A stretch of DNA of 64,000 nt from Halobacillus sp. Marseille-Q1614 (GTDB taxonomy: Bacteria > Bacillota > Bacilli > Bacillales > Halobacillaceae), in NCBI RefSeq assembly GCF_902809865.1, contig NZ_CADDWH010000001.1, positions 3,782,001 through 3,846,000 on the forward strand. The letters are read 5' to 3'. The translations under genes were made by a program, and so were the position numbers. The notes beneath the pieces were generated by a model, which searched no databases, had not been told where the DNA came from, and saw only the letters and a list, made by a program, of their open reading frames with translations. Positions 25,710 through 34,038 of the stretch are shown here, piece after piece. How positions within the stretch are numbered: position 1 is the stretch's first letter; every line of letters starts with the position of its first letter.

Positions 25710-26318
25710 CTAAAAAACCCCGCATACTGCCCGAACATACTGGTAGAATTCTTCTGTTTGTGTGTTCCTGCGCCTACTTCTCGTGTTTTCTTCGAAAAAA
25801 GCTTCCCGCTGAGCCGTGCTGATTTCAAGCTGAACCCCCATACCTCGTTTATTTTTATTTACGATATTGTCAGGATCGATGCCGGCAAGTGGACTATCAT
25901 CGAGCAGAATTCCCGCGTGAAATCCAGCAGCTCTTAGAGCATTCAGTACTTTTTTTCGCAGCTGACGATCCCTTCCGCCAATAAGCGTATTTTTTCGCTT
26001 CCTATCCTCATACCCGTGATAGGCAAGGGTGTAGGAATGACTCTCCGCCATGCGTAAAGCTTCCGGCTCGTTAAAAGAAGTTGAATCAATGTGAAGGGCG
26101 CGATTCCCTTTTGATTTTACCCCCTCAAAGCAATAGCAGGAGAAGGAGCCCGCCTTGGACGTTCCAATCGTAAGCTCTGAACATCCCGGTTCAATGCCGC
26201 CTCCATGAATGGCCAGGATCACCACATCGGAGTTACGCTCGGTCCTTTTAACCTCATAATCCTTCCCATACTCATTCTCTTCCTTTAATTCTGAAAAGCT
26301 ATTATATTTTGATCCCAT
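25710..26318 (-). CDS. Poly-gamma-glutamate hydrolase, PghP type
   Basis: This 202-residue enzyme belongs to the PghP family of phage and Bacillus poly-gamma-glutamate hydrolases, zinc peptidases that cut gamma-glutamyl bonds. The metal-site motifs are AIHGGGIEPGCSEL (His38, Glu43), ALHI (His76) and SYTLAYHGYED (His101). There is no signal peptide, so it acts in the cytoplasm or after lysis, as phage versions do. I chose the ATG at 26318 (MGSKYNSF) after AAAGGA. The frame is open 48 codons further, through 42-bp repeats. It lies convergently between the two pgs loci. Confidence 0.85.
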   Translation of the reverse strand: MGSKYNSFSELKEENEYGKDYEVKRTERNSDVVILAIHGGGIEPGCSELTIGTSKAGSFSCYCFEGVKSKGNRALHIDSTSFNEPEALRMAESHSYTLAYHGYEDRKRKNTLIGGRDRQLRKKVLNALRAAGFHAGILLDDSPLAGIDPDNIVNKNKRGMGVQLEISTAQREAFFEENTRSRRRNTQTEEFYQYVRAVCGVF

Positions 26319-26343
26319 AACGTATCCTTTCTTTTTAAAGCGG

Positions 26344-26460
26344 TTATTAAAGAATGACGCCGCGTTATTATAGAATCCCTCACTCTTATTTAAGAAGGCA
26401 GCGGAGTTATTACAGTATAACCTTCCTTTATATAAGAATAAATACGAGCCCCTCGTCCTC
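26344..26460. repeat. 42-bp-period direct repeats upstream of the hydrolase
   Basis: Units starting at 26344 and 26386 agree at 25 of 33 positions (TTATTAAAGAA against TTATTTAAGAA, then GTTATTATAG against GTTATTACAG). A third partial unit, TTATATAAGAATAAA, starts at 26428. The period is exactly 42 bp. Read in the minus-strand frame they encode 14-residue repeats (FLNKSEGFYNNAAS-like). They may be operator iterons or an N-terminal extension of the hydrolase. Confidence 0.6.
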
Positions 26461-26609
26461 ACCGCCCACTTCTAAAGCCAACTCCGGACATTTTTACAAA
26501 ACTTTGAAACTATTTACAGATTATTTACAGAATCATAAAGATACTTACAAAGTCATATGGTAGTTTTTTCATTGAAGATAGATAGGAGAGAAAGGGGATC
26601 AAATTCAGG

Positions 26610-27800
26610 ATGCTACTCATACCGATCGTACTCACCATGGCGTTACTGTTAGGCATCTTTGAGAAATGGAGGCACCAGCGGGCAGTGAAGTCGATACCTG
26701 TCCGGATCAACGTAAACGGCATTCGGGGCAAGTCGACGGTTACACGGCTGATTACCGGGGTGCTCAAAGAAGCAGGGATGAAAACGGTCGGCAAGACGAC
26801 CGGAACGTCCGCACGCATGATTTACTGGCATACAGCGGAAGAAAAGCCGATCGAGCGCCGGCTTGAGGGTCCGAATATCAGTGAGCAGAAAAAGGTGGTA
26901 GCTGAAACGGCGAAGCTTAATGCCGACGCGCTCGTCAGCGAATGTATGGCCGTAAATCCTGACTATCAGCTCACGTTTCAGAATCATATGCTGCAGGCAA
27001 ACATTGGCGTCATCGTCAATGTACTTGAGGATCACCTTGATGTAATGGGGCCGACGACCGCTGAAGTGGCCGAAGCGTTCACGGCAACGATTCCGTACAA
27101 TGGCCATCTGATTCTCACCGATTCACCGTACACAAAGTATTTTAAAAGAATTTCCAGAAAGCGCCATACGAAGGTGATCATGGCTGATAATACAAAAATC
27201 ACCGATGAATACCTGCAAAAATTCGATTATATGGTGTTCCCCGATAATGCGTCGATCACGCTTGCTGTGGCTGAGGCGCTGAATATTGATAAAGAAACAG
27301 CCTTGCGAGGCATGTTAAACGCGCAGCCTGACCCTGGCGCCATGCGGGTTCTTCCTTTTATGGACAAAAGGGAACCGTGCTTTTTCGTCAATGGGTTTGC
27401 AGCCAATGATGCGGCCTCCACATTAAACATCTGGCGGCGGATTCAGACAACGAGCTATCCGCATCACGATCCGATTATCATTATGAACTGCCGCGAGGAC
27501 CGCGTGGATCGTACGGAGCTTTTTGCCCGCGACGTGCTTCCTCACATACAAGCCGAGCGGCTCGTCCTTATTGGTGAAGTCACGGAGCCGATCACAGCGG
27601 CTTACAACGCTGGGAACATTCCCGCAAGTCAGCTGATGAACCTTGAGGGGCATTCAACAGAAGAGATCTGGGAAACGCTCCAGCCGCACCTTCAACAAAA
27701 AGTCGTTTACGGGGTCGGCAACATTCACGGAGCCGCCGAGCCGTTAATTGAAAAGTTCCGCAGCGAAAAAACACTCAAAAAAGAATTAGTCGTAAGCTAG
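26610..27800 (+). CDS. pgsB: Poly-gamma-glutamate synthase PgsB/CapB, copy 2
   Basis: This is the second amide-ligase gene, 396 residues. It has an N-terminal membrane helix ([17 protein letters not shown]), the P-loop [18 protein letters not shown], and the same [15 protein letters not shown] and [14 protein letters not shown] blocks as copy 1. The two copies align end to end without visible gaps larger than a few residues, so they are true paralogues rather than a fragment. AAGGGGATC precedes the ATG at some distance. It heads a complete pgsBCA-capD-E operon. Confidence 0.95.
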   Translation: MLLIPIVLTMALLLGIFEKWRHQRAVKSIPVRINVNGIRGKSTVTRLITGVLKEAGMKTVGKTTGTSARMIYWHTAEEKPIERRLEGPNISEQKKVVAETAKLNADALVSECMAVNPDYQLTFQNHMLQANIGVIVNVLEDHLDVMGPTTAEVAEAFTATIPYNGHLILTDSPYTKYFKRISRKRHTKVIMADNTKITDEYLQKFDYMVFPDNASITLAVAEALNIDKETALRGMLNAQPDPGAMRVLPFMDKREPCFFVNGFAANDAASTLNIWRRIQTTSYPHHDPIIIMNCREDRVDRTELFARDVLPHIQAERLVLIGEVTEPITAAYNAGNIPASQLMNLEGHSTEEIWETLQPHLQQKVVYGVGNIHGAAEPLIEKFRSEKTLKKELVVS

Positions 27801-27813
27801 GAGGAGACCATCT

Positions 27814-28263
27814 ATGTTCGGGTCCGATTTATATATTTCATTAGTAGTAGGCGTCATTTTGAGTTTAATTTATACCGAAAAAACCGGTATCCTGCCCGCC
27901 GGACTGATCGTTCCGGGCTATTTAGCGTTAAGCTTTGATCAGCCGGTGTATATGCTGACAATGTTTCTAATCAGCTTTCTCACATATTTTATCGTCCAGC
28001 ACGGCATCGCCCGGTTCTCGATCCTGTACGGACGGCGCAAATTCGCGGCCATGCTGACGGTCGGGATTGTCATTAAGCTGCTGCTTGATCTCGTATATCC
28101 AGTCGTGCCCTTCGAAGTGTTTGAGCTTCGCGGCATCGGCGTCATCGTACCCGGCTTAATTGCGAATACGATTCAAAAGCAGGGCCTTTTTCCAACTGTC
28201 ATCAGCACGTTTTTACTAAGCGGCCTGACGTTCCTGATCATGTTTGCATACTTCTTAATTTAG
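27814..28263 (+). CDS. pgsC: Poly-gamma-glutamate synthesis protein PgsC/CapC, copy 2
   Basis: This 149-residue protein equals the B. subtilis PgsC length. It is a polytopic membrane subunit with the family stretches SLIYTEKTGILPAGLIVPGY, LYGRRKFAAMLTVGIV and VIVPGLIANTIQKQGLFPT. It differs from copy 1 mainly in the third hydrophobic region (DLVYPVVPFEVFELRGIG). AGGAGGAGACC precedes the ATG, 13 bases after pgsB copy 2. Confidence 0.95.
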   Translation: MFGSDLYISLVVGVILSLIYTEKTGILPAGLIVPGYLALSFDQPVYMLTMFLISFLTYFIVQHGIARFSILYGRRKFAAMLTVGIVIKLLLDLVYPVVPFEVFELRGIGVIVPGLIANTIQKQGLFPTVISTFLLSGLTFLIMFAYFLI

Positions 28264-28273
28264 GGTGGGCATT

Positions 28274-29434
28274 ATGACAAAAAAACTAAACGTAAAAGAA
28301 AAGATCCTAAAACAAGTCAAATGGCACAAAAAGCGGGCGGCGCTACATACTTTGCTTGCGACCTTATGCGTCGCAGCGATTATCTATCCATTAAACGAAT
28401 GGCTCAAACCGAGCTCAGCCTCCGTTGAGGAAAAAGAGTCGATGTTTACCGCATCGATCGTCGGAGACATCATGTTTGGCCGCTATGTGAATGAGGTGAC
28501 GAGCAAGCATTCCTATGACCATCACTTCGACAAAGTCCGCTCGCTGCTGGAGAATTCCGATTATGTCTCCGGCAACTTAGAGCACCCGGTGGTCACGAAT
28601 GAAAATATCGTCCCGATTGAAAAGCCGTACAATTTTAAAACTGAACCAGAAGCGGTCACCGCTTTAAAAAATGCCAACTTCACGGTAGCAAATCTCGCCA
28701 ACAACAACACGCTCGACTATGGCGTACAGGGGCTGACCGAGACGATCCAGACGTTTAACGAAGCGGAACTCGGATTTGTCGGAGCGGGGCAGTCACTGGC
28801 AGAAGCCGAGCAGATTCACTACGCCGAATACAACGGCATTACTGTCGCCACGTTAGGCTTTAATGATATTTTGAATGACAGTACAAGGGCGACCGAATCC
28901 GGCGGAGGAGTGCTTGGAGCCGATCCGCAGACCTTCCTGCCGCTGATTAAAGAAGCAGACGAAAACGCGGACTTAGTCTTTGTTAATGTCCACTGGGGCA
29001 AGGAATATGAGCATCAGGTCGAGCCGAAGCAGCGGGACTACGCGCATGCGATGGCGGATGCAGGAGCGGACGCTATTTTCGGTTCACACCCGCATGTCTT
29101 ATCACCGGTAGAAAAGTACAAAGACACGATGATTTTCTACAGCCTTGGCAATTTTATCTTTGATCAGGGCTGGTCGCGTACGAAAGAGTCGGCGATCGTG
29201 CAGTATAACCTTCAGGAAGACGGGAGGGCATCGTATGAAATTCACCCGGCGTTTATCGAAGAAACGCAGCCTGCACTTTTAACAGAAAAGAACAAATATC
29301 GCAGCTCGATCATCCGGCGAAAATTGACGAAAAATCTCGAGCCGTCCGACTGGTCGAAGGAAGGCAATCGTATCGTCATTGATGTCGACCATTCCGATGT
29401 CGTGAAAAAGGAGGAATTCGCCCATGCAGAATAA
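28274..29434 (+). CDS. pgsA: Poly-gamma-glutamate synthesis protein PgsA/CapA
   Basis: PgsA is the membrane-anchored subunit with a large external metallophosphatase-like domain, needed for synthesis and export of the polymer. The 386-residue protein has a basic start (KLNVKEKILKQVKWHKKRA), one membrane helix (about 26-44) and the CapA domain. That domain shows SIVGDIMFGRYVNEV, SGNLEHPVVT, LANNNTLDYGVQGL, NVHWGKEYEHQV and FGSHPHVLSPVEKY. The ATG at 28274 follows GGGTGGG. The end overlaps capD copy 2 by 11 bases. Only this locus has a full PgsA, so copy 1 may depend on it. Confidence 0.95.
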   Translation: MTKKLNVKEKILKQVKWHKKRAALHTLLATLCVAAIIYPLNEWLKPSSASVEEKESMFTASIVGDIMFGRYVNEVTSKHSYDHHFDKVRSLLENSDYVSGNLEHPVVTNENIVPIEKPYNFKTEPEAVTALKNANFTVANLANNNTLDYGVQGLTETIQTFNEAELGFVGAGQSLAEAEQIHYAEYNGITVATLGFNDILNDSTRATESGGGVLGADPQTFLPLIKEADENADLVFVNVHWGKEYEHQVEPKQRDYAHAMADAGADAIFGSHPHVLSPVEKYKDTMIFYSLGNFIFDQGWSRTKESAIVQYNLQEDGRASYEIHPAFIEETQPALLTEKNKYRSSIIRRKLTKNLEPSDWSKEGNRIVIDVDHSDVVKKEEFAHAE

Positions 29435-31094
29435 AATCATCATGACTGTCCTTTCAATCATCGTGATCGGCGGCATGTTTATGTACTACCAGGTCGAAGG
29501 AGTATCGCCTGCGAACTCGATCTTCAGTCAATCGCCTGACTATGGGCTCGAGCAGGAAGGGGCGATCGAAACAGCCAACGGCTACGGCGTGAGCGCCTCC
29601 CACCCGCTCGCTGTAAAAGCCGGTATGGAAGTTTTAGAAAAAGGAGGAACAGCTGCAGATGCTGCAGTTACCGTTTCGTACGTGCTTGGCGTTGTAGAAC
29701 CTTATGGGTCTGGCATCGGCGGGGGAGGCGAAACGCTGATCTACCCGGCCGGCGGCGAGCCGACCACTTACGTCTATAACGAAAACGCTCCGCTAAGCGG
29801 TAATCTTCCTCCTGATTATGTGGGGCTTCCCGGTTTTGTAAAAGGGATGGAAACGATCAATCAAGAGCACGGCAATATGGAGATGAGCGAACTAATCCAG
29901 CCGGCGATCGACATTGCTGAAAAAGGGTTCCAAGTCGACAACAGCCTGCACAATCGGCTGAAAGCGGCTCAATACCGCATGCCGATTGGTGAGCTGCCGC
30001 ATCTTTATCCGGGCGGAACCGCCGTCAATCCGGGCGTAGAGATTAAGCAGACACAGCTTGCAAAGACGATGAAGGAGATCCGTGACGGGGGAGCGGCCAG
30101 TTTTTATCAAAACGAACTGGGCCAGAACTTCCTCGCCAGCACGCCGGAATATACCACGCAGGACCTTGCGCAGTACCAGGTAAAAAAAGAGCAGCCGGTC
30201 ACCGGAAGCTTCGCCGGCTATGATGTCATCAGCGCACCGCCTCCGTTTGGTGGAATTACACTTATTCAGTCGCTGCAAATGATGGAATCGATCGGCATCC
30301 AGAACGCTAAAGACGATCCAGCGCAATATATGCATCTGCTTGGGGAAGTGGTGAAGCAAAGCTATGACGACCGCTTAAACACGATCAGCGACCCGGCGTT
30401 TAATCCTGTCGAACGGGAGAAGCTGACGAGCAAGGCCTACTCCGATCAGCTGGCTGCCAATATTTCACACGATAAAGTGACGCAGGATATGGAGATTAAC
30501 GACAGCCCGGCCGATGAAGCGGATCACGATAACACCACACACTTCGTCATCGTCGATAAAGAGGGCACGATGGTATCGACAACGAACACGCTCAGCAACT
30601 TTTTCGGTTCAGGAAAATTTGTCGACGGCTACTTTTTAAACAATCAAATGTCTAATTTCAGTGAAACGAAAAACTCAATCAATGCACCGGCACCCGGTAA
30701 GAGCCCACGCAGCTATACATCGCCGACAATTCTGGCAAAAGACGGCCAGCCGGTAATGGGAATCGGGACGCCGGGCGGTAAGCGGATCCCAATGATGATA
30801 ACCGACGTCTTAACACGCCACCTCTTATTTGGACAGCCGCTTGAGGAAGCTATCGAGAAACCCAGATATTATATCGAAGAAGAACTCATTCAAATGGAGC
30901 CGTCTTTTGCCGAAAGCTTAGATCCCGCTGTGAAACAGCAGCTCACGGAAAAAGGCTACCTTCAGGAAGTCTATGATTCCGACCAATTCTATGGATCGCT
31001 GCAGAGTCTGGTGATCGACCGTGAGAATAATAGAATGTACGGCGGCGCGGACAGCCGAAGAAGCGGCGCCTGGCAGGTTAAAGAAGCACAATAA
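29424..31094 (+). CDS. capD: CapD-like gamma-glutamyltranspeptidase, copy 2
   Basis: This is a 556-residue CapD/GGT precursor with an N-terminal anchor (MQNKIIMTVLSIIVIGGMFM). The GGT core starts at GYGVSASHPLAVKAGMEVL. The processing site is NTTHFVIVD, with Thr371 as the predicted nucleophile, followed by NTLSNFFGSG and GTPGGKRI. AAGGAGGAATT lies inside the end of pgsA, so translation is coupled. It is the counterpart of copy 1 and parallels capD in the Bacillus anthracis capBCADE operon. Confidence 0.93.
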   Translation: MQNKIIMTVLSIIVIGGMFMYYQVEGVSPANSIFSQSPDYGLEQEGAIETANGYGVSASHPLAVKAGMEVLEKGGTAADAAVTVSYVLGVVEPYGSGIGGGGETLIYPAGGEPTTYVYNENAPLSGNLPPDYVGLPGFVKGMETINQEHGNMEMSELIQPAIDIAEKGFQVDNSLHNRLKAAQYRMPIGELPHLYPGGTAVNPGVEIKQTQLAKTMKEIRDGGAASFYQNELGQNFLASTPEYTTQDLAQYQVKKEQPVTGSFAGYDVISAPPPFGGITLIQSLQMMESIGIQNAKDDPAQYMHLLGEVVKQSYDDRLNTISDPAFNPVEREKLTSKAYSDQLAANISHDKVTQDMEINDSPADEADHDNTTHFVIVDKEGTMVSTTNTLSNFFGSGKFVDGYFLNNQMSNFSETKNSINAPAPGKSPRSYTSPTILAKDGQPVMGIGTPGGKRIPMMITDVLTRHLLFGQPLEEAIEKPRYYIEEELIQMEPSFAESLDPAVKQQLTEKGYLQEVYDSDQFYGSLQSLVIDRENNRMYGGADSRRSGAWQVKEAQ

Positions 31095-31111
31095 ACGAGA
31101 GGAGAGAGGAT

Positions 31112-31291
31112 ATGTTGAAAAAAGTATTTGCTGAGACCCGTTCAATTTTGCTGCTGATCGTCGTTATTGCTGGAATGATTGCCTTCAAACAAGTCGACAC
31201 GTTGTCCGATGAAGAGAAAACCTACATCGACAATTTTAACAACACCAACCAGACGGAAACTGAAAATAACACGACTGCCGAACTTCCATAG
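31112..31291 (+). CDS. pgsE: Small PgsE/CapE-like membrane protein
   Basis: This 59-residue protein, encoded 17 bases after capD, has one N-terminal membrane helix (SILLLIVVIAGMIAF) and a hydrophilic Asn/Thr-rich tail (NFNNTNQTETENNTT). CapE/PgsE proteins are about 47-55 residues with a single helix and close the cap operon, which fits length, topology and position. Sequence similarity in such short proteins is weak, so the call rests mainly on context. GAGAGGAGAGAGGA precedes the ATG. Copy 1 of the locus has no equivalent. Confidence 0.7.
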   Translation: MLKKVFAETRSILLLIVVIAGMIAFKQVDTLSDEEKTYIDNFNNTNQTETENNTTAELP

Positions 31292-31378
31292 GTTGTATGG
31301 GTGCCGGGAACGAGAACTCAATAGTCCCCTTTTATGGCCCAAGGAAACCAGCCAGAGATTTTCATGACTACCTATAAA

Positions 31379-31408
31379 ATCCCCGTTTCGACGGGGATTT
31401 TATTTTTT
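31379..31408 (+). terminator. Intrinsic terminator of the second pgs locus
   Basis: ATCCCCGT (31379-31386) pairs with ACGGGGAT (31391-31398) around a TTCG tetraloop, with flanking A and T runs extending the stem. Confidence 0.88.
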
Positions 31409-31418
31409 GCGAGAAATA

Positions 31419-31466
31419 GATTATTTCCTCGGAAATAATCGTTCCGACCGCGCGGGAAATTTCCCG
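31419..31466. repeat. Clustered palindromes
   Basis: GATTATTTCC (31419-31428) and GGAAATAATC (31431-31440) form a 10-bp inverted repeat with a 2-base centre. CGGGAAATTTCCCG (31453-31466) is a perfect 14-bp palindrome. The rest of the gap 31292-31622 shows no gene. Confidence 0.6.
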
Positions 31467-31622
31467 GAAATCCGCTCCCGCTCTACCAAATCCCACCCCG
31501 TCACGACAGCAATTTCTAGCGAAATCACAAATTCCTCGAAAAATTTTATAAAATAGTGATCCAATTCTGCTCTGCCTGCGTTAGCTTGGCAAGAACAAAA
31601 AAATACAAAGGGAGAGTGAAAG

Positions 31623-32954
31623 ATGAAAACTGTAAAGAAAGCAATACTTATGCTGATGGCGGTCCTCCTCTTAATTCCATCCTTCGCGCTGGCGCACGAC
31701 CACGAGGAGCCGAAAGTCAACACACCAGGCGCTGATCTTCGTGCAAGCCTGGATCAATTGTTATCGGAGCACTTTCACCTGGCCGTGACAGCGATGATGA
31801 AAGACTATAACGAAGCAGAGGATGCTGAGCAGGCGTATGCTGCTCTTGATCAGAACGCCAAGGATATGACACCGGCGATCGAAAGCATCTATGGGGAAGA
31901 GGGCGCGGGCCAGTTTGAAGAAATTTTCATCAACCATAACGATTATTCTCCAGATTTTGTTGAAGCGGTGAAAAACGATGATGAAGAAATGCGAAAGCAG
32001 GCTGAAGCTGAAGTTGACGAGTTTGTTTCGGAATTCAGTGAGTTTTTAGCCGCAGCAACAAAAGGCAACCTGCCGCAGGAAGCAGCTGCGGAAGTTCTAG
32101 CCGCTCACGAAAAGGACGTTATTAACGTATTTGATCACTATGTAAATGAAGAATCCGAAGAAGCGTACGGCGCTTACCGCGAAGGTTTCCACCGTATGTT
32201 TGATATAAGTAAAGCCTTAGCGGCAGCGATTACGACTCAAATGCCGGACAAGTTTGAGAATACAAAAGCAGATACTCAAGCAGCGGATCTTCGTTCAGAT
32301 CTAAACAGCCTGGCTGCGGAACACTTTGCTTTAGCAACGCTTGAAATGCAAAAAGGCTATGACCAGGCGGCGGATTATGATTTCGTAACTTGGGCGGAAG
32401 ACATGAATACGAAAGATTTCAAAGCAGCGATCGCTTCTATTTATGGCGATGAAGGCGCCGAGCAGTTTGAAAAATTGTGGCAGGAGGATCATATTTATGC
32501 GCAATCTGACATTGTAACGGCTGCACTGGAAGAGAATGAAGAAGCGAGGAAAGATGCAGAACAAAGACTGCAAAAGTTTGCCGAAGATTTCGGAGCTTTC
32601 CTTGATTCAGTGACAGAAGGAAACCTTCTGGCAGAAGATGCTAAAGAAGCGATATGGAAGCATGAATCTCAAGTGATCGATGGATTCGACCATTATGCAG
32701 CGGGTGATTATGATCTGGCTTATGACACATTCCGTACGGGATATGGCTTTGTATTTGGAATTGGTGAAACGCTGAGTGACGCGATTGTGAAGCAAATGCC
32801 AGATCAGTTCGCCCAAGAAGCAATGCCTGAAGAGATGCCGAAGACAGGGTTAGGCGGTATGGCTGATAAGGCCAGTAGTACAGCCTGGATGTGGGCAGCA
32901 TTTGCAGCAGCAACCTTAGTGACAGGCGGCTTCATGCTTAGAAAACAGGTGTAA
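31623..32954 (+). CDS. Cell-wall-anchored protein with two helical repeats
   Basis: This 443-residue secreted protein has a signal peptide ending near SFALAHDHEEP. Two copies of a helical domain of about 180 residues (ADLRASLDQLLSEHFHLAVT and ADLRSDLNSLAAEHFALATL mark their starts) are followed by a sorting signal. That signal is MPKTG (about 405-409), a hydrophobic segment and the basic end RKQV. Met replaces the usual Leu of LPXTG. The repeats begin with conserved His residues (EHFHLA, EHFALA) and might bind metal or haem, but I do not recognise the family. The sortase gene follows 14 bases later. Confidence 0.8.
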   Translation: MKTVKKAILMLMAVLLLIPSFALAHDHEEPKVNTPGADLRASLDQLLSEHFHLAVTAMMKDYNEAEDAEQAYAALDQNAKDMTPAIESIYGEEGAGQFEEIFINHNDYSPDFVEAVKNDDEEMRKQAEAEVDEFVSEFSEFLAAATKGNLPQEAAAEVLAAHEKDVINVFDHYVNEESEEAYGAYREGFHRMFDISKALAAAITTQMPDKFENTKADTQAADLRSDLNSLAAEHFALATLEMQKGYDQAADYDFVTWAEDMNTKDFKAAIASIYGDEGAEQFEKLWQEDHIYAQSDIVTAALEENEEARKDAEQRLQKFAEDFGAFLDSVTEGNLLAEDAKEAIWKHESQVIDGFDHYAAGDYDLAYDTFRTGYGFVFGIGETLSDAIVKQMPDQFAQEAMPEEMPKTGLGGMADKASSTAWMWAAFAAATLVTGGFMLRKQV

Positions 32955-32968
32955 GGGAGAGAAGGGCA

Positions 32969-33943
32969 ATGAAGTGGAAAATCTATTTTACAGCAGTAGG
33001 CTTAGTTGCCCTTCTGCTCGCCATTTACAGCACGGATGTGTGGGCAAGCTGGATACAGCCCGAAACCGGGGAAAGCCAGAGAGGCGAGCTTTCTACAGCA
33101 AGCGAGGAGCTGACCCCGCCATCTGAACTCAAGCCATCAGATCTGCCGCTTGACGAAGAATTTACGGTACTCAGTGATAAAGAAATCTTGGAAAAATTCC
33201 AGGATGAGAGAAAGAAAGAGGAAGGCATCATCCCCTCCAATGTAAAAATCCCGTCCCTTGACGTCGATGCCCCGATTGAAAAAGTCGGCATCCTGGAAAA
33301 CGGACAAATGGGTGTGCCTGACGGAACAGAGTCGGTCGGCTGGTTTGAACCAGGAACGAAGCCGGGACAAACAGGGAATTCCGTCTTCGCCGGCCACGTC
33401 GACAGTAAAACAGGGCCAGCCGTCTTCTTCTATCTCGATCAGCTGGAAAAAGGAGATGAAATCATCGTAACGGATGAGGAAGGAACAGAGCTGACCTATA
33501 CCGTTAAGAGAATGGAAAGCTATTCGTATAACGATGCCCCGATTGACGAAGTTTTTGGACGGACCGACTCGAAGAACCTTAATCTGATTACATGCACAGG
33601 GACCTTTAACAGGGAAAAAGGAACCCACGAGGAACGATTGGTCGTCTATACAGAGCTTAAAGAAGAGCCTGAAGAAGAAGTGAAAGAAGGCTTTGATATA
33701 AAGCCCCCGACGAATGTAGAAGTCAACGGTTTATTCCTGACGTGGCATGCGGTGAGAGTGGAAGGAGTTGCCGGATACCGCGTCTATCAATCGAGTGATG
33801 GAGAGAACTTCGAGCATGCAGCAAGCATTTCCGCCCATGAACGGAAGTCCTTCACGGCTGATGAGGCAAAAGGACAATCGTATTATGTGACCACTGTCTA
33901 CTTTGATGGAACCGAATCCGCACCTTCTGAAACAGTAAAATAA
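32969..33943 (+). CDS. Sortase with C-terminal FN3-like domain
   Basis: This 324-residue transpeptidase probably attaches the upstream MPKTG protein to the wall. It has an N-terminal membrane anchor (about 5-20) and a linker. The sortase core spans residues 88-230, with His143 (SVFAGHVDSKTGP), Cys209 (LNLITCTGTF) and Arg223 (EERLVVYTEL). The AGHVDSKTGPAVFFYL block resembles class D/F enzymes. Residues 240-324 look like a fibronectin type III fold (PPTNVEVNGLFLTWHAV, GYRVYQSSDGENF), which is unusual for a sortase. AGGGAGAGAAGGGC precedes the ATG. Confidence 0.87.
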   Translation: MKWKIYFTAVGLVALLLAIYSTDVWASWIQPETGESQRGELSTASEELTPPSELKPSDLPLDEEFTVLSDKEILEKFQDERKKEEGIIPSNVKIPSLDVDAPIEKVGILENGQMGVPDGTESVGWFEPGTKPGQTGNSVFAGHVDSKTGPAVFFYLDQLEKGDEIIVTDEEGTELTYTVKRMESYSYNDAPIDEVFGRTDSKNLNLITCTGTFNREKGTHEERLVVYTELKEEPEEEVKEGFDIKPPTNVEVNGLFLTWHAVRVEGVAGYRVYQSSDGENFEHAASISAHERKSFTADEAKGQSYYVTTVYFDGTESAPSETVK

Positions 33944-33945
33944 TC

Positions 33946-33978
33946 AAAAAGACCGCTCACAAACGAGCGGTCTTTTTT
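33946..33978 (+). terminator. Intrinsic terminator after the sortase operon
   Basis: AAAAAGACCGCTC (33946-33958) pairs perfectly with GAGCGGTCTTTTT (33965-33977). Confidence 0.93.
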
Positions 33979-34038
33979 TACGCAGGAGTCTTTAATAAAA
34001 TTTATCAGAAGTTGAACAGATTCCTTTTCATTAACCCC

